A stretch of 11,889 bases of DNA. Source: DASZGI01 sp035938995 (GTDB lineage: Bacteria; Actinomycetota; Actinomycetes; Streptomycetales; Catenulisporaceae). The notes beneath the pieces were generated by a model. The model was not told the DNA's origin. It did no database searches and worked only from the letters and a program-made list of their open reading frames with translations. This document shows positions 6,862 through 11,889 of this stretch, one piece after another (the first letter of the stretch is position 1; each line of letters begins with the position of its first letter). Both the position numbers and the translations under genes were made by a program. Location: the NCBI RefSeq assembly GCF_035938995.1, contig NZ_DASZGI010000279.1:1-11889 (forward strand), read 5' to 3'.

Positions 6862-9243
6862 CGCCGGATGCGAACCGAGAATCTCGCTCATGTCACGCGA
6901 TGAACTCGCCCACGGCACCGTCCAGTCGTCGTCGAACACCGCCTTGTCCAGCGGCGCCCCGTACAACGCCGAGAACATGCGCAGAGCCGCGGCGTTGAAC
7001 CGGGGCCGGTGCCAGTCCCAGCGATGCGCCACGCGGCGTACCGCCGACGACAGCGGCAGGCCGGTAGCGGTCGGATCCGCCTGGCGCAGCCGCGTGGGCT
7101 CCGCATACGGCAGAAACCAGTCCGGAACAGTCTCCCGGTCAAGTGCGCCGCCGGCAGCGGCGTGTTCGACCAGGTGACGGCGGACGTACTCGGGCAACGG
7201 CACACCGGTCCCCGTTCGGGACCAGCGGCGCTCCGGCTTCAGCACCGTGGCGATCCGGGCCTCCACCTCGGCGATGGGCTCCCGCTGCGACGGTACCTCC
7301 TGGCCGACGAGCACCCACGGGCGGTCGCGCAGCGCCTGGCGGACGGTGTCGTCGGCGATCCGGTACGTGGTGATTCCGTCTTCCTGGTCGGTCGTGAGAT
7401 ACCCCGCCAGCGGTAACGCCAGCAACGACTCGATGTCCCGATCCCCGTATGTCGTGTTCACCGCGATCGCCGTGGCGACCTCGGCCCACACCCGGTACCA
7501 GGGGACGCCGGCTCCTTGCCCGAAGGCGACCGCTCGCAGTAGATGAACGGCGCGCTCTCGATCAGGCGGCGTGCCCGCCGTTCGGGCAATGTCGTCGCGC
7601 ACGATGCCCACCACGTGGTCATCGAGCACAGCAAGCCACCGGGCGTCATCGGGGTCGACGATCTCCTGGCGCCTGGCCAGGGACGCCGCCGCGGTACCTG
7701 CGAACAGGTACGACGCATCGGCCCTCGCCGCGATCCGTGCGACGACACGATCGACCGCCTGATCGTCGGCCGTCCGGTACGGAGAGCCCGCCGCGGCCAC
7801 CAGGACTTCCCGCGCGAAAGCGGCCACATCGTCCTCGTCTACGAGCGGCCGCTCGTCGAGACGCACCCGTTCGGCGCCAAGTACCGCCTGCGTCGTATCG
7901 GCGATCGCCCCTCCGATATCGCCGCCCGGGGAACGGACTCCGACCAGGAGACGCACGCGCCGGGGTGCGCCCGGGGGATCGAGCCTCGACAGCACCTCCT
8001 CGACCACCGCGCGCGGATTGTCCGCCTCCTCGAGCGCGTCGACCACAACGGTCATCAGGCGGTCGTGTGTCCGCAGCCACGCCCACCAAGCCTCCAGCAA
8101 CTCGAGAACATCGGGGATGCCCGCCGCGTCGTCGGGTCGGCGGACACCGACCGCGGTGCAGATCTGGTCGAGCACCTGGATCGTCAGCTTTCGGGTGGCC
8201 AGAACCGCCGCGTCCACCGACCCGACCTGTGGCCGCAGCGCGGGCGGGACGGCGGCGACCTGAGTCGCATAGCGCCCGACGAACCCGGCGTCGGCAAGAG
8301 TGACCAGTCGGCTCAGAACCGCGGACTTCCCGGTGCCGGCGCGGCCGGTGACGAGCAGGGTTCCCGGGTCGCCGCGGGTGAAGTCGAGCACGCGACGCAT
8401 GACGTCCGGGCGACCGGTGAAGAACCAGCCGGGATCAGCGTCCCTCGCGACGCCGCGGGACCGCGGGCTCCAGTGGGCGCTGAGGTCGGCGAGGCGGATG
8501 GCCGGGCCGACGTCGGGCCCGGGCTTCCAGTCGGGGTTCGGCAGACACAGGCTCTCCCCACGGCTGGCGAAGCGGGCCTGGAGCGGCGCGATCCGCTGAT
8601 CGGGCGGAAGATGCTCCTCGATCGCGGCGACGAACTCGGACGCGACGAAGTAGGGCCCGTGGTTGAACTTGGGATTGGTGCGCGCGTCTGCGAGGAATTC
8701 GCGGACGGCTCGCGCGAGCACGCCCACGCCGGCAGCTTGACCCCTGGTGGCGCTGGCCAGCAACAACCAGGTGGGCTTCCACTCGACGTCGCTGTCGAGC
8801 AGGGGGCCGAGCGCTTGACCGGCGTAGCAGAGGTCGATGATGACCAGCAGGTGGTCGACGTCCGACTGGATGAGCCACTCGATCATCGTGGCCGTCGACA
8901 TCGCGGTCGCGGCCGACTGCCGCTTGACCGTGCCTTTCAAGGCGATCATGTGTTCGCGGCCCTTGAAGCCGTGGCCGGTCACGTAGACGGCGACGGCGTG
9001 GGCCGGAGTCCAAGGGGAATCCGGCCGGATGAGCGCGTCTTTGATCATCTCGTATGTCGGCTCGTACGCCAGGTCCTCGCGCTTGAACGCCCGTGCGCCG
9101 AGGTCCGCTCCGCACAACCACCGCTCGAACTCTTCAACTTCGTCACGGACCGGAAGCGATGCGAACTCCGGGTCGTCGTAGACGCCTGTCGCGACGGCGA
9201 TGAAATGGCGGTGCAGCACTTCCTCGTCGTCGACGCCGGTCAT
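4990..9243 (-). CDS. Caspase (C14)–STAND-type NTPase–WD40 double-propeller protein (1417 residues)
   Basis: Three parts are visible. Residues 11-185 form a caspase-like C14 peptidase: the catalytic His is in VYVTGHGFKG (His91) and the Cys in VIIDLCYAGQ (Cys139), each after a hydrophobic strand as in the family. Residues 270-560 are a P-loop NTPase with Walker A GRAGTGKS (300-307), Walker B LMTVVVDALEEAD (Asp402) and a following LLVGVRS strand, fitting the STAND class. A helical segment (560-790) leads to WD40 repeats from about 795 to the end, with Trp-Asp-type motifs every 46 residues. STAND proteins are ATP-gated switches that oligomerise when the repeats sense a signal; here that would activate the protease. 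The start is ATG 9243, overlapping the hydrolase stop (ATGA); upstream in-frame starts lie inside that gene. Both catalytic residues and the P-loop are intact. The substrate is unknown. The role in defence or cell death is inferred. Confidence 0.93.
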   Translation of the reverse strand: MTGVDDEEVLHRHFIAVATGVYDDPEFASLPVRDEVEEFERWLCGADLGARAFKREDLAYEPTYEMIKDALIRPDSPWTPAHAVAVYVTGHGFKGREHMIALKGTVKRQSAATAMSTATMIEWLIQSDVDHLLVIIDLCYAGQALGPLLDSDVEWKPTWLLLASATRGQAAGVGVLARAVREFLADARTNPKFNHGPYFVASEFVAAIEEHLPPDQRIAPLQARFASRGESLCLPNPDWKPGPDVGPAIRLADLSAHWSPRSRGVARDADPGWFFTGRPDVMRRVLDFTRGDPGTLLVTGRAGTGKSAVLSRLVTLADAGFVGRYATQVAAVPPALRPQVGSVDAAVLATRKLTIQVLDQICTAVGVRRPDDAAGIPDVLELLEAWWAWLRTHDRLMTVVVDALEEADNPRAVVEEVLSRLDPPGAPRRVRLLVGVRSPGGDIGGAIADTTQAVLGAERVRLDERPLVDEDDVAAFAREVLVAAAGSPYRTADDQAVDRVVARIAARADASYLFAGTAAASLARRQEIVDPDDARWLAVLDDHVVGIVRDDIARTAGTPPDRERAVHLLRAVAFGQGAGVPWYRVWAEVATAIAVNTTYGDRDIESLLALPLAGYLTTDQEDGITTYRIADDTVRQALRDRPWVLVGQEVPSQREPIAEVEARIATVLKPERRWSRTGTGVPLPEYVRRHLVEHAAAGGALDRETVPDWFLPYAEPTRLRQADPTATGLPLSSAVRRVAHRWDWHRPRFNAAALRMFSALYGAPLDKAVFDDDWTVPWASSSRDMSEILGSHPAVTKVAAIGSADGRVVAVTGGADGLRVWDLAGGTRVAEPVANVVGSISALAVVTPPGSEPVAIAVSDAAGVWVVDLMSTPLHGRLAIADPGAICALGAAVLADGRTVVVTGSRQGRFASWDLATGARIGEAVERHSGPVNAIATVTAGADGSVTAVTVGDDGTVRTWDPRTAGAVGGPMVGHDGPVSAVSATTIGGRPVAVTGGRDETVRIWDLIDRGERGSALSGHAGTVWAVSTTTLPDGRACAVTCAEDPTVRVWDLAAQALHDESMISHGRPVAALAAIRLPQTGPTVITGGRDGTIRSWNLTEQPVAGIVAARERDRVSSIAVGIHPDGSAFAVTGSDADDATLWSLADSMHTRVSMAGHRKPVVAVRTAVRSDGTVVVVTASWDATLRVWDSLDATQVGGPLHGHRGPVLALDTVMTVDGRLVAVSGGMDGTVRFWDLECVSAIASSPAADTWITSVAATCLPDGRPIAVTGTRDGRLRAWDVERHEPLGESVRGHQGGVRALATAVVQGRAVVVSGGRDGAVRMWDPLRMAPVGRRMTGHVGQVAAVAAGVLGDGRAVALTGGDDAAVRVWDLSANVQIGVELPTPTAVRALAVDAGRPGFRIVMAGNGFLAVADRR
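9240..9243 (-). other. ATGA stop/start overlap coupling hydrolase and caspase genes
   Basis: On the minus strand the ATG of the caspase/NTPase gene (9243-9241) shares two bases with the TGA of the hydrolase gene (9242-9240). Such overlaps usually mean termination-reinitiation and balanced production of two proteins that work together. Confidence 0.9.
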
Positions 9244-10100
9244 GGCTCGGCCAACCCCGGCGCTCGCTGCAACACCGCCTCCCCCGTGACGCGTTTGGCC
9301 AGATATCGGGTCGCCGCGTGGGCGTCCGCCTGATTGTTCACTCGCTCGTCGGCGGTCCACGGCCACCAGGACCGCAGATCGCCTGCGCACGCCACCGGGT
9401 CACGCGGGTCGCGGACGTTGACCCAGCCCGCGATGTGCGCGGGCCGGGCCTCGGCGGAGAAGTTGGAATCGGGCAGGCGGGAACGGATCATCCGCAGGCC
9501 GAGCGGGGAGCCGACGGTGAGGAGCAGGTCCAGCTGATGCTCCGGGTGCCGACGGACGTACTCCCAAGCGACGACCGAACCCAGCGAGTGGCCGACGAGG
9601 ATCCTGCATTCGGGACCTACGGCCGCGTCGACCCGCGCGTCCGCGTCGTTCTTGAGCTCCTGGTCGCATAGATATCGCCGAACCTGGCGAAGCTCGCCGA
9701 GATAGAGCACGCCCGCGCTGACGCCGAAGCGGCGGTCAAGCGCCCGCATCACTGCCTGAAGCGGGAGCGGTGACCGCGTATGGCCCTTGTCGGGCGTCGC
9801 ATCGGCTGCGGCCAGTTCGGCCGGAGAGAGCGCCGCAGACGCGGCAGTCACCAGATCCGCGCATTCGTCGTCGGTCAGATCGTCAAGAAGCCGGTCCGCG
9901 GTATCGGCCAGCGCCTTCCCCCCTGGCGGCGGCGGGAGGAACAGGTCTCCGTAGTAGGCGACGTCAAGCGGCGGGAGCGCCACCGCGTGCCGACACGCAC
10001 GCTCGAGTCCGTCTGCAAGCGCCCGTCGCCAAGGGTCCGCCAACAGATGACGGCCGAGTTGCTCCTGGGCAATGCCGTGAATCCCGATGATGAGCGACAC
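9240..10100 (-). CDS. Alpha/beta-hydrolase fold protein, lipase/esterase-like (286 residues)
   Basis: The protein opens with a hydrophobic strand and an oxyanion-type HGI motif (SLIIGIHGIAQ, His8). The nucleophile elbow is GHSLGS (170-175, Ser172) after the strand CRILV. Asp231 or Asp234 in NVRDPRDPV and His261 in ADAHAATRYL are in the right order for the acid and base of the triad. Length and motifs fit PGAP1-like or class 3 lipase-type serine hydrolases, so the likely reaction is ester hydrolysis, possibly of lipids; the substrate is not evident. There is no signal peptide or membrane segment, so it acts in the cytoplasm or at the inner membrane face. The start is GTG 10100 with GGGGGA about 3 bases upstream. 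As first gene of the operon, coupled to the caspase/NTPase protein, it may be an effector held in check or activated by it; this is inference. Confidence 0.9.
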   Translation of the reverse strand: MSLIIGIHGIAQEQLGRHLLADPWRRALADGLERACRHAVALPPLDVAYYGDLFLPPPPGGKALADTADRLLDDLTDDECADLVTAASAALSPAELAAADATPDKGHTRSPLPLQAVMRALDRRFGVSAGVLYLGELRQVRRYLCDQELKNDADARVDAAVGPECRILVGHSLGSVVAWEYVRRHPEHQLDLLLTVGSPLGLRMIRSRLPDSNFSAEARPAHIAGWVNVRDPRDPVACAGDLRSWWPWTADERVNNQADAHAATRYLAKRVTGEAVLQRAPGLAEP

Positions 10101-10145
10101 GCGTCCCCCAGCCGATCCCGGCGCGAGCGCAGGACGAACTGATCC

Positions 10146-10168
10146 GATGTCAGCAGATTAGATGTCAG
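10146..10168 (-). promoter_or_regulatory. Direct repeats around a -10-like element ahead of the caspase operon
   Basis: GATGTCAG occurs at 10146-10153 and again at 10161-10168, exactly 15 bases apart. Between them, on the minus strand, lies TAATCT (10160-10155), which fits TANNNT and would start a transcript roughly 50 bases before GTG 10100. No good -35 is found at 17-18 bases. A dimeric regulator on the two repeats would control the operon, but this is a guess from position. Confidence 0.3.
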
Positions 10169-10242
10169 AAGACTACACGAGAGCACTTCACAGATCCGGC
10201 ATTCGATATCACCCGTCCCGCGCTGGCGACATCTGATTCACG

Positions 10243-10321
10243 CTCTTCGAAGTCAGCTGGGGCCCGATGGCGGCAGTAGATCGCGCGATCTTTCGCCGCA
10301 ACCCCCGTTAAGTTCGAAGAG
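10243..10321. repeat. Inverted repeat pair CTCTTCGAA / TTCGAAGAG
   Basis: CTCTTCGAA at 10243-10251 and its exact reverse complement at 10313-10321 enclose about 61 bases that include the 14-bp palindrome. Each arm contains the self-complementary TTCGAA. This could be a two-site operator or chance. Confidence 0.3.
10278..10291. promoter_or_regulatory. Perfect 14-bp palindrome in the divergent intergenic region
   Basis: AGATCGCGCGATCT is fully self-complementary. It lies between the divergently read caspase operon and murB, about 180 bases from the first and 210 from the second. A homodimeric repressor site is plausible; no matching protein is identified. Confidence 0.35.
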
Positions 10322-10375
10322 GGTTTATCCCCATTCCATAAGCAGCGGCGCGACAGGGCGCCGAGGCCGGTCGGG

Positions 10376-10408
10376 GTCGGCTGCGGGGGCCCTTGACCCC
10401 CGGCCGAC
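10376..10408. other. Long imperfect dyad (hairpin) overlapping the distal murB -35
   Basis: GTCGGC (10376-10381) pairs with GCCGAC (10403-10408), and inside it GGGGG (10385-10389) pairs with CCCCC (10397-10401) around a 7-base loop. There is no T-run. It lies between divergent genes, where a terminator is not needed, so it is either an operator or a leftover terminator of a gene once upstream of murB. Confidence 0.35.
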
Positions 10409-10423
10409 TGATCGACCTAGACT
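10393..10423 (+). promoter_or_regulatory. Candidate distal promoter for murB
   Basis: TTGACC (10393-10398) and TAGACT (10418-10423, TANNNT) are 19 bases apart. It would give a 5' leader of about 70 bases. The spacer is longer than ideal. Confidence 0.4.
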
Positions 10424-10484
10424 CTTCCGACAGCGCGCGGGCCGGCGCGGAGCACCGTCACGGTTCGGGCGTACCGCCCCCGGA

Positions 10485-10490
10485 TAAGCT
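10485..10490 (+). promoter_or_regulatory. Candidate -10 for a leaderless murB transcript
   Basis: TAAGCT ends 8 bases before GTG 10499, so transcription would begin at or next to the start codon, an arrangement common in Actinobacteria. No -35 is evident. AGGCGA in the gap could alternatively be a weak ribosome binding site for the distal transcript. Confidence 0.4.
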
Positions 10491-10498
10491 AGGCGACC

Positions 10499-11512
10499 GT
10501 GACCATTACCTTTGCTGACCTGACCACGATGCGGATCGGCGGACCGGTGGGACGGCTGCTCGCCCCCCAGTCCACCAAGCACGTGATCGAGTTGCTGTGC
10601 GAGCTCGGCGGCGACGAGGATCCGCTGCTGGTGATGGGCGGCGGCTCGAACCTCGTCGTGGGCGACATCGGGTGGCACGGCACGGTCGTCAAGATGGCGT
10701 CGACCGATCTCGAGATCGACGGGGACCTCGTCACCGCCGCCGCCGGCGTCGAGTGGGACCACCTCGTCCACACCACCCTGTCCGAGGGACTGACCGGCCT
10801 GGAGACGCTCTCCGGGATCCCGGGCTCGGTCGGCGGAACCCCCGTGCAGAACGTCGGCGCCTACGGCACCTTGACCTCCGACCTACTCGACTCGCTGTCG
10901 GTGTACGACCGCGAGGCCGGCCTACTCGAGAGGTGGGCCCCGGACCGCTGCGGATTCGGCAGCCACCGGCAATCTGTCTTCAAGCACAGCGACCGCTGGG
11001 TTGTGACCGACGTCACCTTCCGGCTCAAGCGCGGGACGCAGTCCAAGCCGATCGAGTATGCCTTGTTGGCCGAGACGCTAGGGATCGACATCGGAGGGAC
11101 CGCCGCGCCCGCGGACGTGCGCGAGGCCGTCCTCGCACTGCGCCGCGACCGCCGAATGGTGCTGGACCCGCGGGATCACGACACTTGGAGCGTCGGCTCG
11201 TTCTTCATCAACCCGGTGCTGGAGGAGGTACCGGCGCGCGCGGCACAGTGCCCGAGCTACTACGACATCAAGGGCGTCAAGCTCTCCGCGGCCTGGCTGA
11301 TCCACAACGCCGGCTTCGCGCCCGGATACGGGCTCGACTGGGGCAACGGGACGGTCGCGCTTTCCAGCCGGCACGCCCTCGCGGTGACCAACCGCGGCGG
11401 CGCGACGACCTCCGACGTGATGAAGTTCGCCGCGCATATCCGGGACGGAGTCGAAGCGTGTTTCGATATCCGGCTCGGCCCGGAATGCGATCTGGTCAAC
11501 TGTTCCTATTGA
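10499..11512 (+). CDS. murB: UDP-N-acetylmuramate dehydrogenase (MurB), divergent
   Basis: MurB reduces UDP-GlcNAc-enolpyruvate to UDP-MurNAc with NADPH, a cytoplasmic FAD-dependent step of peptidoglycan synthesis. At 337 residues it has the usual type I length. Visible signatures are TTMRIGGP (9-16), the FAD loop MGGGSNLV (46-53), SGIPGSVGGTPVQNVGAYG (105-123), DTWSVGSFFINP with the proton-donor Ser234, and LGPE with Glu329. Arg157 in SHRQSVFK matches the substrate-binding Arg. Oddities: the usual Y-R-x-S-x-FK motif reads S-H-R-Q-S-V-FK, losing the Tyr, and YGxE after GAYG reads YGTL, losing the acidic residue. The start is GTG 10499; the next in-frame candidates would cut the N-terminal motif. 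It is divergent from the caspase operon and followed by an MBL-fold gene 212 bases on. It could be the housekeeping enzyme or a second copy; the motif changes make a second copy plausible. Confidence 0.92.
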   Translation: MTITFADLTTMRIGGPVGRLLAPQSTKHVIELLCELGGDEDPLLVMGGGSNLVVGDIGWHGTVVKMASTDLEIDGDLVTAAAGVEWDHLVHTTLSEGLTGLETLSGIPGSVGGTPVQNVGAYGTLTSDLLDSLSVYDREAGLLERWAPDRCGFGSHRQSVFKHSDRWVVTDVTFRLKRGTQSKPIEYALLAETLGIDIGGTAAPADVREAVLALRRDRRMVLDPRDHDTWSVGSFFINPVLEEVPARAAQCPSYYDIKGVKLSAAWLIHNAGFAPGYGLDWGNGTVALSSRHALAVTNRGGATTSDVMKFAAHIRDGVEACFDIRLGPECDLVNCSY

Positions 11513-11528
11513 CTATTGAAAGTGTCGA

Positions 11529-11546
11529 CGGGCCCCAACAGGCCCG
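11529..11546 (+). other. Stem-loop after murB
   Basis: CGGGCC and GGCCCG form a 6-bp GC stem around CCAACA, 17 bases after the murB stop. No T-run follows, so it may be a weak terminator or simply a hairpin. TATGCT at 11551-11556, directly after it, resembles a -10 for the next gene, without a clear -35. Confidence 0.4.
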
Positions 11547-11576
11547 GTGATATGCTCCGTCAGCATCAGGGACATG

Positions 11577-11593
11577 CCGCGGTCGCACCGCGG
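11577..11593. other. CCGCGG inverted pair in the leader of the MBL gene
   Basis: CCGCGG occurs at 11577-11582 and 11588-11593 around TCGCA and can fold into a 6-bp stem. Position suggests an element in the 5' leader of the next gene; it may also be chance in GC-rich DNA. Nothing else is seen between 11594 and the ribosome binding site. Confidence 0.25.
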
Positions 11594-11724
11594 GCCCGGA
11601 CCACGGCCCTCCCCACGCTCGAATATCCGGGTTTCCGACCCGTCTTTTGGGCATGTCATCAGCCCGGGTCATTCCATGCGCACAGTGCCCACCGAGGTGG
11701 AGCGAGAGAGAAAAGGGACGAACG

Positions 11725-11889
11725 GTGCTACAGATCACCGGGACCGGTCATGCCGGGATGCGGATCGACACGCCCGCCGGAAGCATCCTGTGCGACCCCT
11801 GGGTCAACCCCGCCTTCTTCGCGTCGTGGTTCCCCTTCCCGGACAACTCCGGGCTCGACTGGGAAGCGCTGGGCCGGGTCGACTACCTG
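11725..11889 (+). CDS. MBL-fold metallo-hydrolase (UlaG-like), N-terminal part, runs off the right edge
   Basis: GTG 11725 has AAGGGA six bases upstream and opens 55 codons to the window end. The protein starts MLQITGTGHAGMRIDTPAG, then SILCDPWVNPAFF and a Trp/Phe/Pro-rich stretch, ending GRVDYL. A first strand with G-x-G-H-A-G, a hairpin, then hydrophobic-CDPW is the start of UlaG-type metallo-beta-lactamase-fold proteins, and VDYL is the strand that normally leads into the HxHxDH metal site, which lies just outside. The substrate cannot be read from this part. It is on the murB strand after a 212-base gap with a hairpin, so it may have its own promoter. Confidence 0.8.
   Translation, partial: MLQITGTGHAGMRIDTPAGSILCDPWVNPAFFASWFPFPDNSGLDWEALGRVDYL

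Larger units (their letters stand above)
10101..10498. other. Divergent intergenic region between the caspase operon and murB
   Basis: 398 bases with no supported gene on either strand. Besides the elements listed separately, it includes a 5-bp stem at about 10347-10362 (GGCGC/GCGCC). Base composition around 10140-10320 is less GC-rich than the coding regions, as expected of regulatory DNA. I checked it for tRNA-like arms and found none. Confidence 0.5.

Noticed and set aside
7543..9333. 596-residue plus-strand frame opposite the caspase/NTPase gene
   Set aside because: It mirrors the coding strand of a protein with clear caspase and P-loop motifs; its own translation is low-complexity Arg/Gly/Asp-rich with no domain.
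10101..10498. Possible tRNA or attachment site because of GTTCGAAG near 10312
   Set aside because: No acceptor, D or anticodon arms can be folded around it; the TTCGAA is explained by the inverted repeat pair.
10325..10771. 148-residue minus-strand frame across the murB start and the intergenic region
   Set aside because: Gly/Arg/Pro-rich, no ribosome binding site seen, and antisense to the MurB N-terminus.
10597..11550. 317-residue frame overlapping murB in another phase
   Set aside because: Arg-rich translation typical of an out-of-phase reading of a GC-rich gene; murB itself has the family motifs.
11676..11724. Short ATG frame ahead of the MBL-fold gene
   Set aside because: Out of phase with the real gene, no Shine-Dalgarno sequence, and it runs on as a low-complexity Arg-rich shadow.
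1..11889. CRISPR array or insertion sequence
   Set aside because: The only regular repeats are the imperfect WD40 codon repeats; no spacer-repeat pattern, transposase or terminal inverted repeats were seen.

Overview
The window is high-GC DNA with actinobacterial features: GTG starts, TANNNT-type -10 elements, a TetR regulator, a MurB and an MBL-fold hydrolase of a type typical of Streptomyces-like genomes. The organism cannot be named from the sequence. The layout is a block of five unfamiliar or conflict-type genes (about 560-10100). A TetR regulator running off the left edge (minus strand) lies on one side. A murB-like gene plus the start of an MBL-fold hydrolase (plus strand) lie on the other.

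Left part. The TetR gene (1-219, N-terminal 73 codons) has a very good promoter at 276-304 with a near-perfect inverted repeat inside its spacer, which fits autorepression. A roughly 340-base gene-free stretch follows. Next come two overlapping plus-strand genes: a 429-residue protein whose motif order resembles the DUF218/YdcF fold (560-1849), and a 123-residue protein of unknown function (1830-2201).

Centre. A three-gene minus-strand operon occupies 2216-10100. It is read in this order: an alpha/beta-hydrolase (lipase-like, GHSLGS motif), a 1417-residue caspase / STAND-type NTPase / WD40 protein, and an 862-residue mostly helical protein I do not recognise. The hydrolase and the caspase protein share an ATGA stop/start overlap, so they are almost certainly co-translated. 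The big protein puts a C14 caspase-like domain (His91, Cys139), a P-loop NTPase (Walker A 300-307) and a C-terminal WD40 array on one chain. The array has a 46-residue period and counts to 14 blades, or two seven-bladed propellers. This resembles a single-chain version of the metazoan Apaf-1 plus caspase arrangement. My best reading is an NTP-dependent biological-conflict or programmed-cell-death system: the propellers sense, the NTPase switches, the caspase cleaves a partner, and the hydrolase and/or the helical protein act as effector or substrate. The domain calls are firm; the system-level role is inference. The plus-strand pair converges on this operon with only 14 bases between stops, and whether it belongs to the system is unknown.

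Right part. The 398-base divergent intergenic region (10101-10498) is rich in symmetric sequence: a perfect 14-bp palindrome, paired direct repeats, and a long dyad over a -35 element. It should hold the promoters of both the conflict operon and murB. The MurB-like protein keeps the catalytic Arg, Ser and Glu but departs from the family at two otherwise conserved active-site motifs, so it may be a secondary copy. The window ends 55 codons into an MBL-fold metallo-hydrolase gene. I saw no tRNA, rRNA, CRISPR array, insertion sequence or integrase.
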